A stretch of DNA of 32,735 nt from Flavobacteriia bacterium. Lineage in GTDB: Bacteria > Bacteroidota > Bacteroidia > Flavobacteriales_D > Crocinitomicaceae. Each line of letters starts with the position of its first letter. Position 1 is the stretch's first letter. Below the pieces are notes generated by a model, which was not told where the DNA came from, ran no database searches, and saw only the letters and a list, made by a program, of their open reading frames with translations. The stretch covers positions 1 to 32,735 of the forward strand of contig JAPLEV010000039.1 in NCBI GenBank assembly GCA_026391005.1, given 5' to 3'. This document shows positions 1-8,851 of the stretch, piece by piece. A program made the translations under genes and the position numbers.

Positions 1-18
1 TTTAAGAACCAATGGTTA

Positions 19-216
19 TTATTTCATGCAAAGCATCAACTTTACGTTTGGAAGATCGGCAGAATGTACCAAGCCAGCATGCGTAAGATTGCGTTTGCGT
101 TTCGTAGCCATTTTAGTTAAAATGTGGCTTTTAAAAGCGTGTTTACGCTTAATTTTTCCACTTCCAGTGATGGTGAATCGCTTCTTTGCACTGGACTTTG
201 TTTTCATTTTTGGCAT
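19..216 (-). CDS. rpmI: 50S ribosomal protein L35
   Basis: Small basic protein of 65 residues, the normal L35 length, opening with [14 protein letters not shown] and carrying the family's [14 protein letters not shown] stretch. It is a structural protein of the large ribosomal subunit. It lies 40 bp downstream of infC on the same strand, the conserved infC-rpmI(-rplT) order; rplT would be expected just beyond the left edge of the window. Expression is presumably from the thrS-side promoter as part of one transcript. The identity is essentially certain from sequence and context. Confidence 0.97.
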   Translation of the reverse strand: MPKMKTKSSAKKRFTITGSGKIKRKHAFKSHILTKMATKRKRNLTHAGLVHSADLPNVKLMLCMK

Positions 217-256
217 TGTGTGACGTTTTAATTGTTTTTATTTATTATCAGCTTCT

Positions 257-802
257 TTATTTCTTTTTTGAATTAATCATTAAAATCATTTTCTTTCCCT
301 CTAATTTTGGAAGTTGCTCTACTACCCCAACTTCAGCCAACTCCTGCGCAAATTTCAATAAAAGAATCTCTCCCCTATCCTTGAACACAATTGTTCTACC
401 TCTAAAAAATACATACGCCTTAACTTTGCTCCCTTCTTCTAAAAACTTTTTCGCGTGAGCTAGTTTAAAATTAAAATCATGATCGTCCGTATTTGGTCCA
501 AAACGGATTTCTTTAACCACAATCTTACTCTGCTTTGCCTTTAATTCCTTTTGTTTCCTCTTTTGATTATAAAGAAACTTTTTATAATCCATTATTTTAC
601 AAACTGGCGGCTTCGCATTTGGCGATATTTCAACTAAATCTAACTCTTGTTCTTCTGCCAATTCGATTGCCTTAGAGACAGACATTAATTGAGGTTCTTG
701 TCCTTCCGTAACAAGTCTTACTTCGGTCGCGAAAATTTTTTCGTTAATACGATGTTGTGCCTCTACTTCTCTTTTTACAAACGTTCTTGGGTTTCTTCTC
801 AT
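257..802 (-). CDS. infC: Translation initiation factor IF-3
   Basis: IF-3 of 181 residues. The N-terminal domain begins around [14 protein letters not shown] (about residues 18-31) and includes the [17 protein letters not shown] segment typical of the family. A lysine-rich linker ([12 protein letters not shown]) leads into the C-terminal domain with [15 protein letters not shown] and [12 protein letters not shown]-3 binds the 30S subunit, prevents premature 50S joining and discriminates initiator tRNA and start codon. The start used is a plain ATG, unlike the AUU start of E. coli infC, so codon-based autocontrol is not visible here. It starts 8 bp after the thrS stop, so translational coupling with thrS is likely. 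Confidence 0.97.
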   Translation of the reverse strand: MRRNPRTFVKREVEAQHRINEKIFATEVRLVTEGQEPQLMSVSKAIELAEEQELDLVEISPNAKPPVCKIMDYKKFLYNQKRKQKELKAKQSKIVVKEIRFGPNTDDHDFNFKLAHAKKFLEEGSKVKAYVFFRGRTIVFKDRGEILLLKFAQELAEVGVVEQLPKLEGKKMILMINSKKK

Positions 803-810
803 TCGTTAGT

Positions 811-2754
811 TTAAACTATTATTGACAATTGTAATTCTATTTCATTTTGTACCAGTTTCACAAATTCTTCAAAAGGTACTTTACCAAGGTCCCCTTTTCC
901 TCTCTGCCTTACTGATACGGTATTTGACACTACTTCTTCTTCTCCAACGATCAGCATAAAAGGCACTTTTGCCAGCTCAGCATCTCGTATTTTCTTCCCT
1001 ACTTTTTCATTACGGTCGTCAACAAGACCGCGAATATCGTAATTATTTAGGAATTCTGAAACTTTTTCGGCATACTCATTGAATTTTTCCGAGACTGGAA
1101 GAATAATAAATTGGTCTGTTGCCAGCCACAATGGAAAATCACCGGCACAATGTTCTAATAAAACCGCAACAAATCGCTCCATTGAACCAAAAGGCGCTCG
1201 ATGAATCATTACCGGTCTATGCTTTTGATTATCAGCACCCACGTACTCCAATTCAAATCGCTCAGGTAAGTTATAATCCACTTGAATGGTGCCTAATTGC
1301 CATTCTCTTCCCAATGCATCCTGCACCATGAAATCCAGTTTCGGACCATAAAAAGCAGCTTCGCCATATGCGACAACTGTTTCTAAGTTTTTTTCAGCCG
1401 CTGCTTCAATAATTGCTTGTTCAGCTTTCGCCCAATTTTCATCAGAGCCAATATATTTTTCGCTTTTTTCTTTATCACGCAATGAAATTTGAGCAGTAAA
1501 ATTTTGAAAGTCTAAGGATTTTAGGACATACAAAACGATATCGATAACATTTTTAAATTCATCTTTTACTTGCTCTTGGGTACAAAAAATGTGGGCATCA
1601 TCTTGGGTAAAACTCCTCACGCGTGTCAAACCATGCAATTCACCCGATTGCTCGTAGCGATAAACGGTGCCAAATTCTGCAAAACGAATAGGTAAATCCT
1701 TGTAAGATCGAGGTCTTGCCTTAAATATTTCGCAATGGTGCGGGCAATTCATTGGCTTTAAATAAAACTCTTCGTTCGGATCAGGCGTTTTTATCGGTTG
1801 AAATGAATCTGCACCATATTTTTCATAATGACCGGAGCAAACGTATAATTCCTTATTTCCGATATGTGGGGTAATCACTTGTTGATACCCTGCTTTACGC
1901 TGTGCTTTTTTGAGGAAATTTTCCAATCGTTCTCTTAATGCTGCCCCTTTTGGCAACCAAAGCGGTAAACCTTGACCAACTTTAGCAGAAAAAGTAAAGA
2001 GATCTAATTCCTTTCCAAGTTTTCGGTGATCACGCCGTTTTGCCTCTTCCAATTTTTCAAGATGCGCTACTAATTCGCTTTGTTTCGGAAAAGTTATCCC
2101 ATAAATCCGTGTGAGTTGTTTATTCTTTTCGTCACCTCGCCAGTATGCACCAGCAATCGATAACAACTTAATTGCTTTTATGAAACCAGTATCAGGTATA
2201 TGCGGACCACGGCACAAATCAGTAAAATTACCTTGCGTATAAAAGGTTATCGTACCATCCGTAAGTTCAGACAATAATTCCAATTTATATGGATCATTTT
2301 TCTCAGTAAAATAAGTAATCGCTTCTTGCTTAGCGATTTCCTTTCGAATAAATGGATTTTTAGCTTTCGCTAATTCTCTCATCTTTTCTTCCACAATTTC
2401 TAAATCTTTTTCTGTAATGGTATGTTCACCTAAGTCTACATCATAATAAAATCCATTAGCGATAGGCGGTCCGATGGCTAATTTTATCCCCGGAAAAACA
2501 AACTCCAATGCTTCAGCCATAAGATGAGCGGAGGAATGCCACATGGTGGATTTTCCTTCTGGATCATTCCAAGTTAGCAACTGTAATTCACAATCTTTTT
2601 GCAATTCAAAGCTGGCATCTTGGACAACCCCGTCAATTTTTGCAGCTAGTACATTACGCGCCAGCCCTTCCGAAATACTTAATGCCACAGTCATTGGTGA
2701 ACTACCTATCGGATATTCACGCACAGAACCATCGGGCAAAACGACTTTAACCAT
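811..2754 (-). CDS. thrS: Threonyl-tRNA synthetase
   Basis: Class II threonyl-tRNA synthetase, 647 residues, full length. Visible in order: N-terminal TGS domain (residues 1 to about 63), the editing/SAD domain with the HSSAH pair (H73, H77) and the CRGPH segment near residue 181, the catalytic core with MNCPHH (C337 is the expected zinc ligand), [16 protein letters not shown] and [11 protein letters not shown], and a C-terminal anticodon-binding domain containing [18 protein letters not shown]. It charges tRNA-Thr in the cytoplasm and hydrolyses mischarged Ser-tRNA-Thr. First gene of the thrS-infC-rpmI transcript, with a good promoter immediately upstream. The short leader leaves no room for a T-box or long structured control region. 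Confidence 0.98.
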   Translation of the reverse strand: MVKVVLPDGSVREYPIGSSPMTVALSISEGLARNVLAAKIDGVVQDASFELQKDCELQLLTWNDPEGKSTMWHSSAHLMAEALEFVFPGIKLAIGPPIANGFYYDVDLGEHTITEKDLEIVEEKMRELAKAKNPFIRKEIAKQEAITYFTEKNDPYKLELLSELTDGTITFYTQGNFTDLCRGPHIPDTGFIKAIKLLSIAGAYWRGDEKNKQLTRIYGITFPKQSELVAHLEKLEEAKRRDHRKLGKELDLFTFSAKVGQGLPLWLPKGAALRERLENFLKKAQRKAGYQQVITPHIGNKELYVCSGHYEKYGADSFQPIKTPDPNEEFYLKPMNCPHHCEIFKARPRSYKDLPIRFAEFGTVYRYEQSGELHGLTRVRSFTQDDAHIFCTQEQVKDEFKNVIDIVLYVLKSLDFQNFTAQISLRDKEKSEKYIGSDENWAKAEQAIIEAAAEKNLETVVAYGEAAFYGPKLDFMVQDALGREWQLGTIQVDYNLPERFELEYVGADNQKHRPVMIHRAPFGSMERFVAVLLEHCAGDFPLWLATDQFIILPVSEKFNEYAEKVSEFLNNYDIRGLVDDRNEKVGKKIRDAELAKVPFMLIVGEEEVVSNTVSVRQRGKGDLGKVPFEEFVKLVQNEIELQLSIIV

Positions 2755-2772
2755 TTTTTAAATTTGAGAGTA

Positions 2773-2801
2773 CAAATATAGGTAATTTGCTTGAAATTCA
2801 A
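2773..2801 (-). promoter_or_regulatory. Promoter of thrS-infC-rpmI
   Basis: Read on the minus strand, TATATTTG (2773-2780) matches the Bacteroidota -7 consensus TAnnTTTG, and a TTG (2799-2801) lies 18 bp upstream, the right spacing for the -33 element. The -7 box ends about 19 bp before the thrS ATG, predicting a very short leader. This is the only promoter in the window for which both elements fit. Confidence 0.7.
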
Positions 2802-2821
2802 GGGTTTTAAACCATAATATC

Positions 2822-3622
2822 CTATGATTTATTAGCATTTAGTATACGATGAATATCAATTTGTATCGAACGAATAGAGGTTGATAAGTCATTATCATCG
2901 ATTTTCAAGGACGGAAGGATGGAAGAAATATAATTAACAAATTGCCATATTTCCACCACATCTTCAACTCCTACCTCATAGGGCTGAAAAAAAGAATTAG
3001 TTGAAACTAACAGAAATGATTTAGATTTTTCTAAATCATTATCAACTAGTTTAAAAACAATTCCATCATTTTTGGTTACTACTATGCAAGGGGTTCCTGA
3101 TTTAATGTTTGTCCAGTCTTGAACAAACTCCCCAACAACAAATGAACCTTCTACAACAGGTGGCATGGAATCCCCACTAATAGGAAAGGCCCTATATTTT
3201 TTATTTTTTGAAAGGAAAGGAAGTCGAATAGTAGGCAATTCATTTATAAATTCTACATCAGCGTAAGAACTAGCATATCCAGCGCTCGCTTTATGTGTTA
3301 TCAACTCAATTAATTCGTCATTTCCTTCAGTCACCTGACTCGTTAAAACGCGCAAATTATTACCACTAGCCTTCTCTTTCCAATTTTTATCGTGATTTCG
3401 CCAATCTTTCTCAGAAAAATCCTGGAAATTCTCACTCAAAAGTACATCGATCGACAATTCATAGTACTTGCTCAATGCGATTAAATTTTCAATATTGGGC
3501 TGTGCAACCCCATTTTCGTAACCACTATATGTCGAGCGATTAAAGCCTAGATCATTTGCCACATCTTCTTGAGATTTACCGGAACGTTTTCTAAGTGTTT
3601 TTAAATTGTCTCCTATTTTCAT
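2822..3622 (-). CDS. XRE-family repressor with S24 (LexA/CI-like) peptidase domain
   Basis: Transcription factor of 266 residues. Residues 1-65 form an XRE helix-turn-helix (KTLRKRSGKSQEDVANDLG, then RSTYSGYENG). The C-terminal half is an S24 self-cleaving domain: Ala114-Gly115 is a candidate cleavage site in KASAGY, Ser152 in SGDSMPP is the nucleophile and Lys191 in DGIVFKLV the general base. The Ala-Gly to Ser distance (37) and the Ser-Lys distance (39) are close to those in LexA. In this family cleavage relieves repression under stress. No phage genes or SOS genes adjoin it, so its targets are unknown apart from probable self-control: a perfect inverted repeat sits just upstream. The gene is monocistronic by spacing (67 bp to thrS, 94 bp from the WG gene). 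Confidence 0.85.
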   Translation of the reverse strand: MKIGDNLKTLRKRSGKSQEDVANDLGFNRSTYSGYENGVAQPNIENLIALSKYYELSIDVLLSENFQDFSEKDWRNHDKNWKEKASGNNLRVLTSQVTEGNDELIELITHKASAGYASSYADVEFINELPTIRLPFLSKNKKYRAFPISGDSMPPVVEGSFVVGEFVQDWTNIKSGTPCIVVTKNDGIVFKLVDNDLEKSKSFLLVSTNSFFQPYEVGVEDVVEIWQFVNYISSILPSLKIDDNDLSTSIRSIQIDIHRILNANKS

Positions 3623-3636
3623 TTCAAAGATTTAAA

Positions 3637-3644
3637 CAAAGTTA
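3637..3644 (-). promoter_or_regulatory. Putative -7 element of the XRE/S24 repressor gene
   Basis: TAACTTTG on the minus strand fits TAnnTTTG and lies 14 bp before the ATG. A clear TTG at the proper -33 distance is not visible; the -33 region is instead occupied by the inverted repeat at 3663-3677. Confidence 0.45.
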
Positions 3645-3662
3645 AAAAATAATCAATAAAAC

Positions 3663-3677
3663 GATTAAATATTAATC
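3663..3677. promoter_or_regulatory. Inverted repeat, candidate operator for the XRE/S24 repressor
   Basis: GATTAA-ATA-TTAATC is a perfect 6-bp inverted repeat with a 3-bp spacer. A further AATC half-site just before it (3651-3654) pairs with the first GATT of this element (8-bp gap), so AATC/GATT half-sites recur through 3651-3677. The site overlaps where the -33 element of the repressor promoter should be, the usual arrangement for CI/XRE autorepression. Function is inferred only, and the region is AT-rich, so chance palindromes are possible. Confidence 0.45.
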
Positions 3678-3716
3678 ATTTTATTTTTACAATCCAAATA
3701 CAGCTTAATTGTTGGC

Positions 3717-5804
3717 TTATTTGGGTTCAATAAAAGCGCCCGAATTGATTTGATAATAAGAAAGGGAATCGTTCTTTTGAAGAACAAGCACATCCTTTTC
3801 ATAATATTTTATTAGGTTGTAAATGGTTGGAATAATTAATTTTCCTTCAATGGAGTACAAGCCAAAACCATTCTGATCCTCCACTAATAAAAAATCTTTA
3901 CCAAGTCTAACAATGGATTTAAAAGCTATGGGTATTGAAAACACACCTTTCGTAGTTAAGACGCCTAACAAACCATTTTTTTCAACAATAAAAAGACTAT
4001 TATTAATCTTTTCCGTAAAATCATACTCGAATAGCGTCACCACTTTCGCTTTCTGATCAACAAAACCCCACTTAAAATTCTTTAGTACGGGTATCCAATC
4101 TCCCCATTCGTTGATACATTCATATGGATAAGTAACCAATATTTTACCTTTTTCATTAATCAACATGTATTTATTTTTCTTTTTTACAATAGCGCCATCC
4201 TTGGTAAAAGCTCCGGCTTTAGAGAAGTTAACAAATTGTTCAAATTGCAGAGCCAATAATAAATTACCCCTAGCATCGATATAACCAATTTTATCATTTA
4301 TCCTCACCATTGAAACGCCAGAATTTATTGGGTAAATTTCATCATAATCCGCAGTGGTTTTCCAAGTGTTTTTGCTGTGAACAAGTCCTTTTTTATCCGC
4401 AACAGAATAAATAAAAGAAGAGTCTGTAAACGGAATTACCTCATCAAATTCGGTCGGCAACTCAATCTTTAAGTCCTTGTTCATATAACCAATCTTACCG
4501 TTCATTACAATCCTTGCCAAGTCGCCAGAAAAAGGAATAATATCTTCTAAGAAAAGATCACTTTTTAAATGATTGTCAGCATCATAAATACCAAAAAAAC
4601 CATTTTTCTTAGCATATAATAAACTATCTGTTAACCAACCGATATCCTCAAATTCCATTGGAAAAACAAAATTGCCATTTCGATCGATAACACCAAAGAG
4701 GTTATCCTTTTCAACAATGGATTTTCCAAGATTAAAATCTTCCATATTGTCGAACTTAAAATCAATCACAACATGATTTCTTCTATCAATGGCGCCAAAT
4801 AATTCGGAGGAAAGAACAATTGACAACCCTTCTTTAAAAGGATTAACTTGATCATAATCTGCAGCAATAATAATTTCACCATCGTTTTGTATAAAACCAA
4901 ATTTTTCATTGAGTTTGTAAGGATAATAAGCTGATTGATAGCGATTAATTTCATTGTCTAAGTCCCTCATAAATGGAAAATCAGGAAAGGATTTCTTAAA
5001 TTCAGCCAAACGCTTATCGGAATAATCTTTCATGAAAAGTTGATATAGTTTACGCCATGCAGCTAAAATATTTCGATTATTCTCATATTTCCTAATAAAA
5101 TAAGTCAACTCCTCTATATCGTTTAGTTTTTCAAAATGCTCATATACCCTATTTTGGACTTCATCATAATGAGGATTTTCTGGATAATTTAATAAGAAAG
5201 CGTCTAAATCTTCCAAACGATCGGAATCGGTCTTTTCGTGGAATTGGCAATCAAAAAACTTACTTTTGGATACCTGAAAAAATTTGGACTCCGGATATAA
5301 AAGCATAAAATTCTTAAAAGAGGCGGATGTATTCGTTATACATGCTTGATTCAAGGCCAATGAGTCCCTGAAATCAATCGCTTTTGGAATACATAAAGAC
5401 CAATAGTGTATCGCTATAAAATCGTTCAACGATTCGATTGATGGCGATAATAATAAACGCTCGTAAAACAAAGAACTAATTTTGATTTTTAAATTACTGA
5501 TTGCCATATAATCGCACGTGTAGGCTTGAAGTTTTAGTCTTTTTTTTGCATCTAAATTCCTGAAAGATTGCTCGCAAATCAACATGTATTTATACGTTGA
5601 ATCAATATTGTATTTGGCTTTAGAAAAATAAAGCGTTGCTATTCCATAGGCAGCTGCAGCAGTATGTCTTTTAAATCCTTTTTGGAAGTGACTCAAGGCA
5701 TAAGAATAATTAGAAGCTGCTAATTCTTTAAATCCCTTTTTAATGTGATTTGCAGATAAGTTAAAAAAGATAGAAAACGATAAAAGAAAAAAAATCTTTC
5801 GCAT
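3717..5804 (-). CDS. Secreted WG-repeat protein
   Basis: Protein of 695 residues with an N-terminal hydrophobic signal peptide (MRKIFFLLSFSIFFNLSA). Residues of roughly 20-285 are an alpha-helical, TPR-like region (for example GFKELAASNYSYALSHFQKGF). From about residue 295 to the end come around ten WG/KWG-type beta repeats, recognisable by units such as KFGFIQNDGEIIIAADYDQV, LFGVIDRNGNFVFP, KIGYIDARGNLLL and KWGFVDQKAKVV. Such proteins are common in Bacteroidota and are thought to sit in the envelope as binding or scaffold proteins; no catalytic residues can be named. Divergent from the dioxygenase gene at 5900 across a 95-bp gap. The function in this organism is unknown. Confidence 0.8.
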   Translation of the reverse strand: MRKIFFLLSFSIFFNLSANHIKKGFKELAASNYSYALSHFQKGFKRHTAAAAYGIATLYFSKAKYNIDSTYKYMLICEQSFRNLDAKKRLKLQAYTCDYMAISNLKIKISSLFYERLLLSPSIESLNDFIAIHYWSLCIPKAIDFRDSLALNQACITNTSASFKNFMLLYPESKFFQVSKSKFFDCQFHEKTDSDRLEDLDAFLLNYPENPHYDEVQNRVYEHFEKLNDIEELTYFIRKYENNRNILAAWRKLYQLFMKDYSDKRLAEFKKSFPDFPFMRDLDNEINRYQSAYYPYKLNEKFGFIQNDGEIIIAADYDQVNPFKEGLSIVLSSELFGAIDRRNHVVIDFKFDNMEDFNLGKSIVEKDNLFGVIDRNGNFVFPMEFEDIGWLTDSLLYAKKNGFFGIYDADNHLKSDLFLEDIIPFSGDLARIVMNGKIGYMNKDLKIELPTEFDEVIPFTDSSFIYSVADKKGLVHSKNTWKTTADYDEIYPINSGVSMVRINDKIGYIDARGNLLLALQFEQFVNFSKAGAFTKDGAIVKKKNKYMLINEKGKILVTYPYECINEWGDWIPVLKNFKWGFVDQKAKVVTLFEYDFTEKINNSLFIVEKNGLLGVLTTKGVFSIPIAFKSIVRLGKDFLLVEDQNGFGLYSIEGKLIIPTIYNLIKYYEKDVLVLQKNDSLSYYQINSGAFIEPK

Positions 5805-5899
5805 AGCCCAGTTAAGAAAGTAAAAGTAAATAAAAACAAAATGCTTAAAAAATCAAAATAGCGAGAGTTTCATTATTTTCGCTCTTCCGATAGTGATTT

Positions 5900-6583
5900 A
5901 TGTTAACAAAAAAGAATCCAAATTACTTTTATTCTAGCAGCGATTTTAAGCAATTATTGTTTTTGGAAGATTCTATTAATATAATTAAAACCGAACTTTT
6001 AGCCTTACTTTCTATGAAGAATGATAACTGGCTTAACACTTTTCCATCTTATGTAAATTCTAAAGAGTTGGAGGCATGGCAAGTTTTTACCTTTTCATTT
6101 TTTAAAATGAAAAATTCTTTAAATCATTCATTTTGTCCTGAAACAAGTGCGCTAATTGAAAAAATTCCAGCACTCATTTCTTGCGATTTCTCACGATTAA
6201 AAAAACATACACACATTGCACCCCACAAAGGGTATTCAAAAATGATATTACGATGTCACTTACCCCTACTAATTCCCTATGGATCCGCTTGTAAAATACG
6301 AGTTGGCGATGAAACGAGACATTGGGAAGAAGGGAAACTACTAATTTTTGATGATTCCTATGAGCATGAGGCATGGAATGAAAGCGATGAAGATCGTTTT
6401 ATCTTAATGTTTGATATCCCGAACCCTCTGTGGGGATATTCAGCTGAACAAATAGCACACTATAAGATTGAAAACTTAGATGACCCCTTCCTACTCCAAT
6501 TTGCAAGTAAGGAAGAATGGCTTTCGGCTTATGAGCAGCGAAAACTCCCTATTGAAAAAATTAATTTTCGAACAAACGATTAA
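5900..6583 (+). CDS. Aspartyl/asparaginyl beta-hydroxylase-family dioxygenase
   Basis: Protein of 227 residues with the core of the AspH/LpxO-type Fe(II)/2-oxoglutarate dioxygenases. HIAPHKG supplies one iron-binding His (H109), DDSYEHEAWN the second (H156). R118 and H120 in LRCHLPL and R166 in EDRFILMFD sit at the family's spacings for 2-oxoglutarate contacts (9, 11 and 10 residues after the respective His). The family hydroxylates Asp/Asn side chains in eukaryotic domains or, as LpxO, acyl chains of lipid A. No membrane segment or signal peptide is seen, so it is probably cytoplasmic. It converges with and overlaps the acyltransferase gene by 23 bp at the stop codons. The substrate is unknown; the adjacent acyl-chain gene block makes an acyl or peptide substrate worth considering. 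Confidence 0.82.
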   Translation: MLTKKNPNYFYSSSDFKQLLFLEDSINIIKTELLALLSMKNDNWLNTFPSYVNSKELEAWQVFTFSFFKMKNSLNHSFCPETSALIEKIPALISCDFSRLKKHTHIAPHKGYSKMILRCHLPLLIPYGSACKIRVGDETRHWEEGKLLIFDDSYEHEAWNESDEDRFILMFDIPNPLWGYSAEQIAHYKIENLDDPFLLQFASKEEWLSAYEQRKLPIEKINFRTND

Positions 6584-7169
6584 TTTGAGTTAAATTATTG
6601 CTTGCTTTTTCTCCCTGAAGAATCAAGGCCTCATTCCCTTTAGCAATTTTAGACAAGGTTGACTTTAGCAAATTATATTTCTGAAAGAAATCTGCTTTAT
6701 CCAACACCATTCTGATTTCAATAGCGTCCTCGAAATCAATTTTATACCCTAACTGTAGGTTATAAGAAATGGCGCTTTTATTTTGTGCTTGAACACGAAC
6801 GATTGACCGATTGATTTCTAATTTAGAAAAAATAAAATTGAGAAAACAAATCGAAGCCATCACACTGGCCCATGTTTCAAGGTATTCATTCTCACCAATA
6901 AAAATTCCTCCTTCTCCAATTCCTTCTTCCTCTGAAAAGTTTTTGGCATGAATTAATCCCACCTTTTCGCCTAAATATTCAATAATAAAGTAATAGTTGG
7001 AGGCATTATTTATAGAATGAAACCAAGCCAATTGATCCTTTTCCTGCAAGAGATCCTGAATAAACATGTTTTTCCGAACCCCATCACTGTTTCTCCACTT
7101 CAGAATTAATCCTAAATCCGCTGCTTGAACTCGAATCAATCTAACATCATATTGTGCAAGAATTAACAC
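6561..7169 (-). CDS. GNAT-family N-acetyl/acyltransferase (nucleotide-sugar type)
   Basis: GNAT fold protein of the Acetyltransf_3/PseH-like kind. The start of the domain, DLGLILKWRNSDGVRKNMF, closely resembles the opening of amino-sugar N-acetyltransferases; LGEKVGLIHAKNF is a core strand, and the C-terminal half carries INRSIVRVQAQNKSAISYNLQLGYKI, the acetyl-CoA-binding and post-binding helix region. I place the start at a GTG at 7167-7169, whose reading frame overlaps the stop codon of the upstream glycosyltransferase gene by 7 bp. An ATG at 7253 would give an N-terminal extension lying wholly inside that gene, which I consider less likely. Last gene of the KAS III-ACP block. It could transfer acetyl or, given the neighbours, the acyl group made on the ACP, to an amino sugar; this is inference. 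Confidence 0.75.
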   Translation of the reverse strand: MLILAQYDVRLIRVQAADLGLILKWRNSDGVRKNMFIQDLLQEKDQLAWFHSINNASNYYFIIEYLGEKVGLIHAKNFSEEEGIGEGGIFIGENEYLETWASVMASICFLNFIFSKLEINRSIVRVQAQNKSAISYNLQLGYKIDFEDAIEIRMVLDKADFFQKYNLLKSTLSKIAKGNEALILQGEKASNNLTQINRLFEN

Positions 7170-8071
7170 GACTTTTCTGCTACATGAAACAATGGTTTTT
7201 GATTTGTTTTTAGCAACAAATGCCTTAAATACATGGCAATAATTCCAATACAAGTTATGATCATTCCCGTTGAGAATAAAACACTAACAATCAAAGAAGT
7301 ATAGCCATCCACTTCAATTTTTCCAAAATATTTTTTATAGAGAATAAATCCTCCAAAAATGAAATTAATTAACGCCAGCAGAAAGCCAAAAAAAGTGACT
7401 AAACGAAGCGGAATCGCTGATGAAAAAAGCATGATATTGATTGTCGTTAAAATCAATCCTGGTAATTTATACCTACTAACGTTTGATAGATTTTCACTCC
7501 GCTTAATCGGTACAAACTCGATGGACTTGGTATACCAAAGAATCAATTCATCAATAAATGAAAACTGATGATTACTAGAAACCATTTTTCTTGCCAGGTC
7601 ACCTTCTATCAATCTAAAACTACTTCCCTGTCCCCTATCTTTACCATTAAATCGAGATACAAATCTATAAATAGCCTTCAAGGAGCGAATCATAAAAGAA
7701 TCTACGGATGGAAAAGTTCCATAAACTACCGTCGCACCGGTATTTTTTTGATGCTCAATCATTTTCATCGCCTCACTCGGATGAATTTCCCTGTCATCGT
7801 CTAAAGTGATGACATATTTCCCTTTTGAAAATTGAAATCCACAAAGCGTTGCAGGATGCTGTCCAAAATTCATTGATAATCGCAACGCTGTAATTGTTTT
7901 ATCGTTTTGACTGAGCGATTGAATTGTCTCCCACGTATTATCAGTACTTCCATCATCTACCAGAATAATTTCATGAGAAAAGTCTTGAAAAACAAGCGCA
8001 ATATCCTCACAAATAGAGGGAAGATCTCTACTATTATTAAAAGTTGGAATTACAAAACTATAGTCAAACAT
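7163..8071 (-). CDS. GtrB/DPM1-like glycosyltransferase family 2, membrane-anchored
   Basis: GT2 glycosyltransferase of 302 residues. The N-terminal catalytic domain opens with SFVIPTFNNSRDLP, has nucleotide-binding Asp in ILVDDGSTDNT (D39-D40) and the metal-binding cluster LDDD (91-93). The C-terminal third has two strong membrane helices (about residues 225-250 and 265-287), the layout of undecaprenyl-phosphate sugar transferases such as GtrB and ArnC. These make a polyprenyl-phosphate-linked sugar on the cytoplasmic face of the inner membrane. It lies 36 bp after the SDR gene and overlaps the GNAT gene, so it appears co-transcribed with the carrier-protein block. The sugar is not predictable from sequence. 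Confidence 0.88.
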   Translation of the reverse strand: MFDYSFVIPTFNNSRDLPSICEDIALVFQDFSHEIILVDDGSTDNTWETIQSLSQNDKTITALRLSMNFGQHPATLCGFQFSKGKYVITLDDDREIHPSEAMKMIEHQKNTGATVVYGTFPSVDSFMIRSLKAIYRFVSRFNGKDRGQGSSFRLIEGDLARKMVSSNHQFSFIDELILWYTKSIEFVPIKRSENLSNVSRYKLPGLILTTINIMLFSSAIPLRLVTFFGFLLALINFIFGGFILYKKYFGKIEVDGYTSLIVSVLFSTGMIITCIGIIAMYLRHLLLKTNQKPLFHVAEKSC

Positions 8072-8107
8072 GCGACGGATATCTTGAACGAAGATACATT
8101 AAAAGAA

Positions 8108-8851
8108 TTATTTCTTACTGTTTAATAACAAGCCACCGTCTAAAGTCATCACAGAACCTGTCATCCAAGAAGACTGACTACTTAAAAGGAAAGCGGCTGC
8201 ATTTGCGACATCCATTGGTTTTCCAATTCCTAATGGATACGAACTCAAAATGCCTAACAGTTCTGTTTCCGAAAGCGAATTTTTAGTTTTTTCAAACATC
8301 TGAGTTTCAACTAGAGCGGCAGAAATACAATTCGAACGAATTCCTTTAGAAGAAAACTCCAAGGCAATCGAACGAGAAAAAGATTCTAAAGCAGCTTTGG
8401 ATGCGGCGTATAAACTACCGCCATTGTAAGGATGTGAAGCTGAAACAGAAGACATAAAAACAAAGGATGATGCATTATTAACCTTTTTATGTTGCATTAA
8501 TTTCGAGGATAAAAGACAGGCGCTATCAAAATTGATAGTGAACATTGATTTTATATGCTTTGACTGAATGAATTTTATAGGAAACGGTTCAATAATTCCG
8601 GCGCAATGCACCCAACCATCTATACATGGCAAGGCCTTCACTAAATCATCTATATCCTTTTCCAATGTTAAATCAGCTTGAAAAAGTTCTGACTCTATGC
8701 TAAGCTGTTTGGACACCTCTATTAATCGATCCATATTTCGACCCGTTATGCAAACCTTAGCGCCTAAATCCGAGCACAATTGCGCCACAGCAGAGCCAAT
8801 ACCTGCAGAAGCTCCAGTTACCAGAATAGTTTTTCCTTTAAAATTAATCAT
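8108..8851 (-). CDS. SDR-family oxidoreductase, FabG-like 3-ketoacyl reductase
   Basis: Classical short-chain dehydrogenase of 247 residues. The cofactor motif TGASAGIG is at residues 12-19, with a following GRN that suggests NADPH preference. The catalytic residues are a Ser near 134-135 in FVFMSSVSAS and Tyr148-Lys152 in YAASK. The C-terminal MTLDGGLLL is typical of FabG-type enzymes. Its ATG overlaps the end of the preceding KAS III gene by 8 bp, so the two are translationally coupled. In this context it most likely reduces a 3-ketoacyl group on the neighbouring acyl carrier protein. A sugar-ketone substrate cannot be excluded. Confidence 0.88.
   Translation of the reverse strand: MINFKGKTILVTGASAGIGSAVAQLCSDLGAKVCITGRNMDRLIEVSKQLSIESELFQADLTLEKDIDDLVKALPCIDGWVHCAGIIEPFPIKFIQSKHIKSMFTINFDSACLLSSKLMQHKKVNNASSFVFMSSVSASHPYNGGSLYAASKAALESFSRSIALEFSSKGIRSNCISAALVETQMFEKTKNSLSETELLGILSSYPLGIGKPMDVANAAAFLLSSQSSWMTGSVMTLDGGLLLNSKK

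Noticed and set aside
186..458. Plus-strand frames over infC, thrS and rpmI
   Set aside because: They are opposite to certain housekeeping genes and have no plausible composition or motifs.
2755..2821. A T-box or other riboswitch controlling thrS
   Set aside because: The gap is 67 bp and the promoter leaves a leader of about 10-20 bases, too short for such elements.
2822..3622. A prophage immunity region around the S24 repressor
   Set aside because: Neighbours are thrS and a WG-repeat gene; no phage structural, integrase or Cro-like gene is seen.
5841..5890. AGCGA...TCGCT inverted repeat and TATTTTCG box before the dioxygenase gene
   Set aside because: The stem is only 5 bp with a 14-base loop and the box departs from TAnnTTTG; too weak to annotate. 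A similar TATTTTCG lies before the MerR gene at 16553-16560.
7170..7253. Extension of the GNAT protein to the ATG at 7253
   Set aside because: The extra 28 residues lie wholly within the glycosyltransferase coding sequence and precede the normal start of the GNAT fold; the GTG at 7169 fits better.
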